From: Ampelocalamus luodianensis
Taxonomy: Eukaryota; Streptophyta; Magnoliopsida; Poales; Poaceae
Reading direction: 5' to 3'
NCBI GenBank assembly: GCA_036346255.1
Contig: CM070623.1
Span: forward strand, 548,033 to 612,032
Length of the DNA stretch: 64,000 bases
Below the pieces are notes generated by a model. The model made no database searches, was not told the DNA's origin, and saw only the letters and a program-made list of their open reading frames with translations. How positions within the stretch are numbered: the first letter of the stretch is position 1; every line of letters begins with the position of its first letter. This document shows, in pieces, positions 59,401 through 63,401 of the stretch. The position numbers and the translations under genes are program-made.

Positions 59401-60467
59401 AATTCAAATTTTGATTTTTGGACGATTTTTAAGCGAATTCGATCGAATTTCATCCGAAAAAAACCGGGATTTCTGGTAACCGGCCGGTAAACCATTCCCG
59501 GCCAGCCAACAGGAAATATGCCGGTAACGGTTACGTGATCCTTGCATGCAACTATATTAGCAAAAAAATGCAATGTCTAACATAGAAAGACACAAACAAC
59601 ATAAAAATATACCTTCAAAATGCAAATGTATCATAATTTTTCTGTAACTTCTTAAATTATAGAACTGCGTTATCCATAAGCATAGAAGTGAATCTAAATA
59701 GAAAGAATATATAAACCAACTTTTAGACAGATAACACCATAGACATGCACAAACTTACACACACAGATGTACACACACATAGCAATATGGCATGCGACCA
59801 TGCGTCCTACACGCTTAATGTAGCAGTTTTTTTAAGTGATGAATGTAGCAGTTACATTAATCGCTATATCGCTATAGTCTAAACAAACCGCAAGCATGCC
59901 CCCCAAATAAGAAACTTGCAGGGAACTAAAAGATAGAAACAATTCCACCACAGAACTAATACCGAACACTAAACCAACTAACACAATATTTCGCAGCAAC
60001 AGCAGGGTATTCGCTCAAACACGCGAGCACTAGCAGCACATAGCACATACGAAATTTACCCTATAACACAAGGAACAGGAAGGACACTGCAAGCCTTTTA
60101 CCATAGTGTTCTCGTCGAATGACTCAGGCGTGAAATAGACGTCGATCTCTCGCACCAAGAAGTCCTCCTCCTCATCTCCCACCCTCTCCACACCCGCACC
60201 CACCCCGTCCACCTCCATCGAGTCCACGCCGTCCTCCGGCGGTGCGGCCACCGACGTGGGGGGTTCGGCCTCCGGCTTGGGCTCGGATTCCGGTTTGGTC
60301 TTGGGCTCCGTCTTGGGCTCGAGCTTGGGCTTCGGCCTGCCCTTAGCCTTGGGGCGGAAGCGGGCGAAGGGGGCGGCGGAGGACGAGGCGGGGGCATCGA
60401 GGGAGGCGAGGTCGCCCATGTCGATGTCGGCGTCGAGAGAGGGGGGCTTTCCGTTGCCGGTCGCCAT
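29421..60467 (-). CDS. RPC5: RNA polymerase III subunit RPC5-like gene, 13 exons, frameshifted in exon 11
   Basis: The product is the RPC5 (POLR3E, yeast C37-like; 'Sin-like' in plants) subunit of nuclear RNA polymerase III. It pairs with RPC4 in a TFIIF-like module used in initiation and termination. Exons were placed by GT-AG sites, continuous phase and resemblance to the family. The N-terminus has a Lys/Pro/Glu-rich linker, then DFLVREIDVYFTP and LYILQYPLRPCWRPYE. The middle has HLNHIDAVTQLRPSM and PWISLAYE. The exon 10 part has LVRGLWVCKS and SFIKRYPHIVKEQDN. The C-terminus has winged-helix-like repeats ending HLVLKNGDEP. Exons sum to 2012 nt, and one more base would give 670 residues. 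In exon 11 a one-base deletion creates TAA at 33109-33111, leaving about 570 residues and removing about 100 C-terminal ones. Introns are inflated by transposons to a 31 kb gene. The gene may be expressed in truncated form, or be a pseudogene, or the base may be a sequencing error. Confidence 0.9.
29800..30714. mobile_element. hAT-type non-autonomous element 1
   Basis: Flanked by the 8 bp duplication CATGCAAT (29792-29799 and 30715-30722). Ends are CAGGGAAAAAATTCCCGG and, reversed, CAAGGATCAAAGAACCG. CCGGTAACC-rich tracts lie near both ends and the middle is AT-rich repeats. 8 bp duplication and a CAGGG/CAAGG terminus indicate the hAT superfamily. There is no transposase. It lies in the last intron of RPC5. 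Confidence 0.85.
29945..30440. repeat. Direct and inverted tandem repeats inside hAT element 1
   Basis: A unit of about 45-60 bp, with GTTAGGCATTTCAAGTCAT and GGTAAAATCAGACTTC, recurs at least seven times. Inverted versions (CTAACTCTTCGATTTTACC) sit at the left and near 30170, so long fold-back structures are possible. Confidence 0.85.
30723..31339. other. RPC5 intron 12, unassigned stretch
   Basis: Intronic sequence between hAT element 1 and the LINE remnant. I see no open frame, paired repeat or RNA gene here. Confidence 0.5.
31340..32215 (+). mobile_element. LINE ORF2 remnant, antisense in RPC5 intron 12
   Basis: The plus strand reads, in shifting frames, as the end of a plant LINE reverse transcriptase: CLPKKHGCSGVISLRRQNKM, ARPSIDDGKTILFWDDLWLN, and a zinc-finger-like CALCDMDCQEDWLHVF...C (zf-RVT type). 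Several stops and frame changes are present. From 31385 onward it is included in the segmental duplication and recurs at 60970-61800. Confidence 0.75.
32335..32540. repeat. CCGG-rich remnant related to the hAT elements
   Basis: Short stretch with AACCCGGTACAGG, AATCCCGGCCGAATCCCGG and GAAAAACCCGCCGG, separated by AAATTTGAATTTGC. It resembles the interior of the hAT elements at 29800 and 59289, but I find no terminal repeats. The duplicate at 61915-62125 has extra bases here (a C run and CCGGTTACCGG). Confidence 0.5.
32794..32914 (-). CDS. RPC5: RPC5 exon 12
   Basis: 121 nt, acceptor CCTGCAG and donor CAG|GTGTGG. It codes 40 residues plus the split Arg: NVLIMLFRGGDANAALTK followed by QQILDSAVKVLKREINDKEY. 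This is a winged-helix-like segment conserved at the RPC5 C-terminus. It is downstream of the exon 11 stop. Confidence 0.92.
33000..33205 (-). pseudogene. RPC5: RPC5 exon 11, carrying a frameshift and stop
   Basis: 206 nt from acceptor CACTGTAG to donor CTACG|GTATTG. The reading SIQAVVRDFRQLAAKYASN is normal until LQALSNA. There the sequence has CAT where the duplicate has CCGC, so the frame shifts and TAA follows at 33109-33111. The rest of the exon (ELHDSICHVAVRVHDVYVAKP in the correct frame) is preserved without other damage, which suggests a recent lesion. Confidence 0.9.
33206..34201. other. RPC5 intron 10
   Basis: About 1 kb of intron with no transposon ends or open frame that I can support. 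Near 33696-33720 lies the source of a 25 bp motif (ATAGTTCTACACCCTGAGCA...) that appears twice in the duplicate copy. Confidence 0.5.
34202..34782 (-). CDS. RPC5: RPC5 exon 10
   Basis: 581 nt, phase 0 to 2. Acceptor AAAATAG and donor CAG|GTAATT. This is the largest exon. It starts VSQVNRFDALMHL and contains LVRGLWVCKSSLL and SFIKRYPHIVKEQDNAWS, which correspond to the well conserved 'VQG.W..KS' and 'FIK.YP.IV..Q...W' motifs of RPC5. The C-terminal third is a polar linker. It is absent from the partial copy at the right edge. Confidence 0.95.
34914..34965 (-). CDS. RPC5: RPC5 exon 9
   Basis: 52 nt, acceptor ATGACAG and donor GAG|GTTAGA. It completes an Arg codon and encodes EMLLLPLEERLTKWFTE, equivalent to the conserved 'LPL.ERV.KL' helix of the family. 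It is absent from the partial copy at the right edge. Confidence 0.92.
35942..35971 (+). repeat. G-rich run with quadruplex-forming pattern
   Basis: Four or more runs of 3-7 G separated by 1-4 bases in about 30 bp (TGGGGGGGTGGGGGTGGTGG then GTGGGGG). This fits the usual G-quadruplex pattern on the plus strand, i.e. C-rich in the RPC5 transcript. Function is unknown. Confidence 0.6.
36555..36790. repeat. Two-copy ~125 bp tandem repeat
   Basis: CTATCACTATTAGAG(G)AAGAAAATAAG...AGCAC(C)A(A)G recurs twice, about 128 bp apart, with scattered substitutions. It lies inside RPC5 intron 8. Confidence 0.7.
37397..37887 (-). repeat. Reina element LTR (its 3' LTR)
   Basis: 491 bp, TGTCAGGGGATGGGCG...CACATGACA as written on the plus strand. 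It is nearly identical to 46410-46873, except for a 27 bp internal tandem duplication (TTCGGCGCCTAGGGC(C/T)GGC repeated near 37793-37845). Confidence 0.93.
37770..39832 (-). pseudogene. Reina pol: RNase H, integrase, chromodomain
   Basis: Right to left: RNase H (VVECDASGTGFGAVLHQG near 39690; the FKPGRQNIVADALS motif near 39380), integrase zinc finger and core (ACAVCQRNKTEQLQ; SMDFIEGLP; SIVSDRDPVFTSNFWKDLF; AFHPQSDGQSEVVNK), the GPYRVISKINEVAYQLDLP segment, and a chromodomain (ILVQWEGLSAADASWEDVV). There are frame changes near 39445, 39045, 38870 and 38610. The final stop lies within the LTR region. The element cannot transpose on its own proteins. Confidence 0.88.
37888..37901 (-). other. 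Reina polypurine tract
   Basis: On the minus strand AACGGAGGGCGAGA lies directly before the LTR, the expected position of the plus-strand primer of an element reading right to left. Confidence 0.65.
39836..39966 (+). repeat. Copia element 5' LTR
   Basis: 131 bp ending TTGTATCA, immediately followed by the primer binding site. It contains a TATATATATCCC stretch. It is very short for an LTR. Confidence 0.85.
39967..40689 (+). other. GC-rich leader of the copia element
   Basis: Between the primer site and the first gag match lies about 700 bp of very GC-rich sequence with GCCGCC and CCTCGCC repeats. Open frames are low complexity. It may be a proline/alanine-rich gag N-terminus or captured sequence. 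I cannot tell which. Confidence 0.4.
40690..43830 (+). pseudogene. Copia gag-pol, heavily corrupted
   Basis: Fragments in order, in changing frames: gag (IEEYYASFTRISRK near 41010; MRF.PQFESIRAQ, then EALAALIAE near 41150-41250), protease/gag-pre-integrase (VPRLSMNLMSHG near 41800; CDNLISFPRWHHRLGHLC near 42000-42040; CKGCKLCKQ), integrase (DVWGPPF, then IDDYSRYTWVYFMKHHSQLL near 42270-42325), RT (LVARGF, DYDETFALVAHM, MDVKNAFLHGDL, LYGLKQAPRAWFER, 43370-43640) and the tail TDFFTKAQTREQHRLYISKL. Numerous small deletions occur, and the large part of RT after the first third is missing. Confidence 0.85.
43842..43939 (+). repeat. Copia element 3' LTR, with internal deletion
   Basis: Same ends as the 5' LTR, but about 33 bp shorter, lacking most of the GGCCCATGAGGCCCATTAAC part. 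The final A is absent or mutated. Confidence 0.8.
43940..45190 (-). pseudogene. Reina protease and reverse transcriptase
   Basis: Protease motif ALIDSGSTHNFIAAEL near 45105-45165. The RT is open from about 44640 down to 43940: LLVKKKDSSWRFCVDYRALN, KLDLCSSYHQVRM, MAFGLTNAPATFQALMNEVL and intact FFDDILIYS. The usual GYYRRFI is changed to GWRLLWRFIR by a frame slip near 43985. The reading is interrupted at 43940 by the nested copia element and resumes at 39832 (PLTRLLRKEGFVW), with a few residues missing at the junction. Confidence 0.88.
45290..46374 (-). pseudogene. Reina gag
   Basis: Starts at an ATG at 46372-46374 (MSSNGGDDEFQQMMRQF), about 35 bp past the LTR. The coiled region SINDQLAWHSGLIETNINRL is followed by a frame slip near 46070 and the capsid core (IKLNFPSFDGKEDPIPWINR; MLFMVGLGEPLQTHVE). 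A degenerate CCHC knuckle near 45330-45360 (LCYK..CDE) is frame-shifted. Confidence 0.85.
46394..46406 (-). other. Reina primer binding site
   Basis: TGGTATCAGAGCC on the minus strand, three bases inside the LTR, complementary to the 3' end of initiator methionine tRNA. This is the standard primer for plant LTR retrotransposons. Confidence 0.9.
46410..46873 (-). repeat. Reina element LTR (its 5' LTR)
   Basis: 464 bp, the partner of 37397-37887. It contains a minus-strand TATATAGAGGAGATAAG promoter-like stretch (about 46625-46645) between conserved ends. Confidence 0.93.
46879..48114. other. RPC5 intron 8, right part
   Basis: 46879-47313 recurs at 63558-64000 in the duplicate, which continues beyond the window. 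A 76 bp hairpin element sits at 47570-47645. Nothing else coding is seen. Confidence 0.6.
47570..47645. mobile_element. 76 bp fold-back MITE (Tourist-like)
   Basis: Starts GGCCTTGTTTGGGAAGC and ends, reversed, TGCCTTGTCTGGGAAGCC. It is flanked by TTA (47567-47569, 47646-47648). The interior is also self-complementary (AAATTC..GCCCATCC / GGATGGGC..GAATTT), so the whole element is one hairpin. TTA duplication and the GGCCTTGTTTGG terminus point to the PIF/Harbinger (Tourist) group. Confidence 0.7.
48115..48189 (-). CDS. RPC5: RPC5 exon 8
   Basis: 75 nt, completing a Thr codon split across the junction and ending in phase 2. Acceptor TATTCAG and donor AAG|GTGCAG. It encodes SDYVMSLCPGGSTGSKDINR. 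The following intron is 13.1 kb and holds the Reina-type element. Confidence 0.92.
48748..48854 (-). CDS. RPC5: RPC5 exon 7
   Basis: 107 nt, phase 0 to 2. Acceptor ATTCCAG and donor CAC|GTAAGT. It encodes PWISLAYEPAGSNIASKYHD, then the MVSNEGGPIDFSMS region. Confidence 0.92.
48855..51321. other. RPC5 intron 6
   Basis: 2.5 kb of AT-rich intron with a fold-back element at 49351-49632 and a weak tRNA-like A box near 49098. No gene is supported. Confidence 0.5.
49351..49632. mobile_element. Fold-back MITE in RPC5 intron 6
   Basis: GTGCACTTGTGCATTTTTTAAAAAAA at the left is mirrored by TTTTTTTAAATGCACAAGTGCAA at the right, about 280 bp apart, and the interior repeats GTGCAC/GTGCAAA motifs. The superfamily is unassigned because the target duplication is not clear. 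Confidence 0.6.
51322..51369 (-). CDS. RPC5: RPC5 exon 6
   Basis: 48 nt, phase 0 to 0, between acceptor CTTACAG and donor GAG|GTTAGG. It encodes 16 acidic, polar residues (GNEHSGDSRDYTEESE), matching a variable linker before the conserved PW(I/V)SL motif. The short length and weak conservation make it the least certain exon, but the splice sites and phase fit. Confidence 0.8.
51797..51936. mobile_element. Short CCTAGGC-rich inverted-repeat element
   Basis: About 140 bp. It begins TGTTTTAAAAGGCGGTCGCC and ends, reversed, TGTTCTAGAAAGCGCTAGGC. The interior is full of GCCTAGGC motifs, like the larger element at 55197-55898. No clear target duplication. Probably a reduced member of the same hAT-like family. 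Confidence 0.45.
52208..52351 (-). CDS. RPC5: RPC5 exon 5
   Basis: 144 nt, phase 0 to 0. Acceptor TTTACAG and donor AAG|GTGCAG. It encodes 48 residues beginning VHLNHIDAVTQLRPSM, the conserved 'H-NPVHA..QLRPS' type motif of the family. Confidence 0.93.
52988..53053 (-). CDS. RPC5: RPC5 exon 4
   Basis: 66 nt, phase 0 to 0. Acceptor GTTACAG and donor TTG|GTAAGT. It encodes 22 residues including ADYAVGVLRGNL. It is separated from exon 3 by a 5.5 kb intron that contains a solo LTR, a hAT element and a second hAT-like element. Confidence 0.92.
53574..53848. mobile_element. Tourist-like MITE, degenerate
   Basis: Imperfect terminal repeats (GGGTCCATTTGGATCTCAG versus reversed ACCCTGTTTGATTTGTAG) enclose a stretch rich in AATTGGAATTGG / CCAATTCCAATTCC. 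The target duplication is unclear. It lies in RPC5 intron 3, just left of the solo LTR. Confidence 0.4.
53882..57126 (+). mobile_element. Solo LTR, 3.2 kb, in RPC5 intron 3
   Basis: Starts TGTAATACCCG and ends GGGTGTTACA. Flanks are ATGCC (53877-53881) and CTGCC (57127-57131), a 5 bp duplication with one mismatch. No gag or pol. A CTATTCGAGTGAGG block near 56378, about 750 bp before the end, sits at the same place as the CTATTCGAATGG block of the solo LTR at 23702-27125. A Tekay-like gypsy LTR in antisense orientation to the gene is the likely source. A hAT-like element is nested at 55197-55898. Confidence 0.85.
55197..55898. mobile_element. hAT-like element nested in the solo LTR
   Basis: Ends CAAGGTTCAAGAAAGCGC and, reversed, TAGGGTTCAAGAAGTCGG, continuing with CTAGGCGC motifs. 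The 8 bp flanks TAAATAAG (55189-55196) and TGAATAAG (55899-55906) differ at one base. The interior 55430-55700 is CT-rich and then GC-rich (a leader-like stretch followed by GCGGC repeats) and may be captured sequence. No transposase. Confidence 0.75.
57429..58150. mobile_element. hAT-like element in RPC5 intron 3
   Basis: Flanks TATTGATA (57421-57428) and GATTGATA (58151-58158) agree at seven of eight bases. Ends resemble each other inversely (GCAGTTAAAGGCACAAGGCGC versus TGCTGTCAAAGGCGCAAAGG). No coding sequence. Target length and termini suggest the hAT superfamily. Confidence 0.6.
58568..58675 (-). CDS. RPC5: RPC5 exon 3
   Basis: 108 nt, phase 0 to 0. Acceptor ATATCAG and donor CAG|GTGGGT. 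It encodes 36 residues beginning VRVKPWSSKVEVDLD, a beta-strand-rich part of the dimerisation domain by family comparison. Confidence 0.92.
58776..58844 (-). CDS. RPC5: RPC5 exon 2
   Basis: 69 nt, phase 0 to 0. Acceptor TTCACAG and donor GAG|GTACAT. It encodes LYILQYPLRPCWRPYE and 7 more residues, the hallmark motif after the EIDVYF segment in this family. Confidence 0.93.
59289..59544. mobile_element. hAT-type non-autonomous element 2
   Basis: 256 bp, flanked by CATGCAAC (59281-59288 and 59545-59552). Ends CAGGGATCAAAAACCCG and, reversed, CAAGGATCACGTAACCG. CCGGTAACCGG-type tracts are subterminal. Same family as element 1 at 29800, with an almost identical target site. It lies in RPC5 intron 1. 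Confidence 0.87.
59553..60101. other. RPC5 intron 1, right part
   Basis: AT-rich intron sequence leading to the exon 1 donor. No other feature seen. Confidence 0.5.
60102..60467 (-). CDS. RPC5: RPC5 exon 1
   Basis: Starts at ATG in the context TT-ATG-GCG and codes 122 residues in phase 0. Residues about 35-75 form a basic/acidic Lys-Pro-Glu repeat linker. The end carries the conserved DFLVREIDVYFTPESF segment. The donor is ATG|GTAAAAG. GC content is much higher than in the other exons, as is common for first exons in grasses. Confidence 0.93.
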
Positions 60468-60969
60468 AACCTATGCCGCAGCTCCTCTAGGGTTTCGTGT
60501 CGTGCGACTTAGGCGTGCTCCAGGTGGCACCAGGGGTCAAGCAAGCCGCCTTGCGAACGGTGCAGCAGCAGCGCGACGGCGCACGAGCTCTCTCCCCGGC
60601 TGTGAGCGGCGACGCAAGGGAAGGCGGAGGCGTCGAGATTTGGGCAGGGGAGAAGGCGGCGACGGCTCGGGGAAGGAGGAGGAGGGGGAGGGAGGAGGCC
60701 GGCGGCGGCTCACGACGGGTGAGGAGCCCAGATCTGCGCGGGGAGGCCGTGGAGGCGCGCCGTGTGGGGAGAAGGAGAGGGAGAGAGAGAGGGCGGTGGC
60801 TCAGGGGAGGAGAGGGCGTCAGCGCTGCTCGGGGGAGGAGAGGGCCGCGGCGCGGCGCCGTGTGGGGAGGCGGGGACGCTTGGGGGAGGCGGGGACGCAG
60901 GCAGGTGGCGGCGGCGGCTTGAGGGAGCAGGAGCAGTGGCAACTTAATATAGGAAGCATCGGGCCGATA
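60468..60969 (-). promoter_or_regulatory. RPC5 upstream region: 5' UTR and core promoter
   Basis: Minus strand: CCTATATTAAG (about 60942-60952) is a possible TATA element. GGCCCGAT and GAGCCCATAT just upstream resemble site II-type (GGGCCY/AGCCCA) elements. A telo-box AAACCCTA lies at 60488-60495, about 20 bp before the ATG. These are common in plant genes for the transcription and translation machinery. The region is very GC-rich. Homology to the duplicated copy starts at about 60970, so only ~500 bp of native upstream sequence remains next to the gene. Confidence 0.55.
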
Positions 60970-61800
60970 TGGGCTCAGGTGTCATGAGTCTCAGGAGGCA
61001 AAATAAAATGCTGCTACTGAATTTATCCACAAATTCAACAGTTTTGATACCCTTTGGGTTAAGTTTCTTTTGCTAACTCAGTTCCAACTGGAACCGGGTC
61101 AAAAGGCCTTTTTGGTGGAGAGTTATTCTTAAGCAGTTGGACCTTTTCAAGATGATTGCTCGGCCATCCATAGATGATGGCAAAACAATTTTATTCTGGG
61201 ATGATTTATGGCTTAACTTGGTTTTAGACCATGGTTTTCATCAGCTTCATTCTTTAGCAAAGAGGTCATCAAATTTAGTATGAAATTTTCTAGCAGCAGA
61301 AGATAACTCAATAAACTTCTATAGACCTCGTTCTGAAATAACTTATCAGCAATTAGAGGAATTGCAAGCCATTTTGGGTCAAGTCCATCTGAATAATAAC
61401 ACAGATTGTTGATCTTACTTATATTTGGGGCATCAATGACTTCAGCACTTGAAAGGTATATGAAATTTTTAATCAGTTGGGCATGGAGGAACAAATGCAT
61501 GTTGAAGCATACAATGTTGTGTGGATTTTAATACAAGGGAAGCTAAATGCCAGAGCAATTCTGAGAAGGAAAGAGTTTTTTTTTAATCTTTTTTGTGTGC
61601 TCTTTGTGATATGGATTGTCAAGAAGACTGGCTTCATGTGTTCCTCACATGCAGCCTCGGCATGGATTGTTGGGCAGCGATTAACATAATATGGAATACA
61701 TCTCTGGAAATTTTATGTTCAAACAAGAAAAATTATCAGAAGGGAGGGGAAGAAGCTTCTTTAAGGAACTAATCTCTCTTGGTACAATATTTTAAATGTC
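60970..61800 (+). mobile_element. LINE ORF2 remnant, duplicate copy
   Basis: Same sequence as 31385-32215, with the ARPSIDDGKTILFWDDLWLN reading. It lacks about 15 bp (the GGCACAGGTACCAT part) near 61070. It is cut at its 5' side by the duplication breakpoint. Confidence 0.75.
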
Positions 61801-61914
61801 CCCGGTACAAAAGAATGATTCTTTAGCACTTTGTGTTTAATATTACTTCAACAAAAATAAATATTCTCAAGTAGTACCAAAGCATTTGGAAGGATAGTTA
61901 TTCCCAATGATAGA

Positions 61915-62125
61915 AAACCCGGTACAGGAGGAAATCCCGGCCGAATCCCGGAAAAAAACCGGATGGAATTCGCAAATTGAAATTTGAATTTGCTTAAAAA
62001 TCAGCCGAAATTCGAAAACTCAAATTTGAATTTGCTAAACCGGGGAAAAACCCGCCGGTTTTTAAAATCCCAGAACCCCCCCCCGCCCCCCCTAAATCCG
62101 GTTACCGGCTGATTTTTTTCCCAGA
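61915..62125. repeat. CCGG-rich remnant, duplicate copy
   Basis: Duplicate of 32335-32540 that keeps a longer C run and a CCGGTTACCGGC stretch missing from the first copy. It is therefore the less deleted version. Confidence 0.6.
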
Positions 62126-62386
62126 AAGGACAGCTCTTGCTATAAAGCTGTACCTATATCATGTCCATAGAAGCTTACAGTTAGTCTGATGTATACATCC
62201 TAGAATACAACGTTTACATCGAATGATGTCACTTAATATTGGATTTCTTGCTAGGCCCAACAACTAAACGAGTGCTGCATAATAAAGCAAAAAATAATGC
62301 ACTAACTAGTTGTATGGAACTTTATGTAGAAGAATTATGCTGTAATAATGCAAAATTTAAAAGCAATAACTGATTTAACTCCACAC

Positions 62387-62507
62387 CTGATGGTATTCTT
62401 TATCATTAATCTCTCTCTTTAGAACCTTCACAGCACTATCAAGAATTTGCTGCTTGGTTAACGCTGCATTGGCATCTCCACCACGGAAAAGCATAATGAG
62501 TACATTT
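62387..62507 (-). pseudogene. RPC5 partial duplicate, exon 12
   Basis: 121 nt with intact splice sites, identical in coding to 32794-32914. Downstream there is no exon 13: the duplicated block ends and the promoter of the first gene copy follows. Confidence 0.88.
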
Positions 62508-62592
62508 CTGCAGGGGAAAAAGTTAGCAAATAAGTATGGAGCTTTCTGTCAATATCAAGATGGTATTCAATGCATTTTCAAATTTGCAATAC

Positions 62593-62799
62593 CGTAGAGA
62601 ACTTCTCATCACAGGCTTTGCAACATATACATCATGGACACGAACAGCAACATGGCATATTGAATCATGGAGCTCTTTATGAGGAAGCGAAGCACAAGTT
62701 TTTGCGGCATTTGACAAAGCTTGCAATTTGGGTCCATCCTTTCTGTTGGAGGCATATTTTGCTGCCAACTGCCTGAAGTCTCTAACAACTGCCTGAATG
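62593..62799 (-). pseudogene. RPC5 partial duplicate, exon 11 (frame intact)
   Basis: 207 nt, one base longer than the first copy. It has CCGC where the first copy has CAT, so it reads LQALSNAAKTCASLPHKEL without a stop. Splice sites are the same. Upstream of it, exons 10 and 9 are missing. Confidence 0.9.
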
Positions 62800-63292
62800 C
62801 TACAGTGAACACATTCAAGATTATTGCAATTGAAGAGTTCAAGATGCAATTAGGAAAAACATACAGTACATACTACGGAAATAAGAAAGCAAGATGTCAG
62901 GGCAGAAGTTAGCACTGACAACAGCACTTACTCTTATGTATTCTACAGAAAGTATTGAACATTTATATAAAATGAGATCTTAAAGCTCGCATCAACACCC
63001 TACAGATATGACAGAAATTATAAGAAAGAAGACACCATTAACTAGTGGAGCAGTACGAACCTACAGATTTAACAGCTTTCATGCCGGTTTGTTCTCTTTT
63101 AAAAAGTTGTTATTTACAGCATGGCCCTAGACTCTCTAACCTCACCTGTTCAGGACTTCAGGCTAGACAGTGTCAGCATGCAACCGCATGCTCTCCCATT
63201 TAACAACTAAGAATGTTCAATTATATTTTGTATACCAAAATAACTAACACCACTGTAAGGTTTACTGGCAGGTAAAAGGCTGGTCTTGTAAT

Positions 63293-63401
63293 ATAGTTCT
63301 ACACCCTGAGCATCACCTGCAAGGCTTGCCATCATGGGATGGAACAGCATTTTCTCCTGCCAAAAATTGTCTAATCATAGTTCTACACCCTGAGCATCAC
63401 C
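63293..63401. repeat. 25 bp direct repeat at the deletion junction
   Basis: ATAGTTCTACACCCTGAGCA followed by TCACC occurs at 63293-63317 and again at 63377-63401. The first copy of the gene has it once (about 33696-33720). The second occurrence fills the junction between intron 10 and intron 8 sequence. Confidence 0.85.

Larger units (their letters stand above)
60970..63382. repeat. Segmental duplication, copy 2, part a
   Basis: Near-identical to 31385-33788 in the same orientation, starting at GCTCAGGTGTCAT. It carries the LINE remnant, the CCGG-rich remnant, exons 12 and 11 and part of intron 10. It ends at a deletion junction at about 63382. Confidence 0.95.

Noticed and set aside
60487..60987. 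Long open frames on both strands upstream of RPC5 exon 1
   Set aside because: The region is very GC-rich promoter/5' UTR sequence. The frames are low-complexity Arg/Gly/Pro or Pro/Leu strings with no domain, and they overlap each other on opposite strands.
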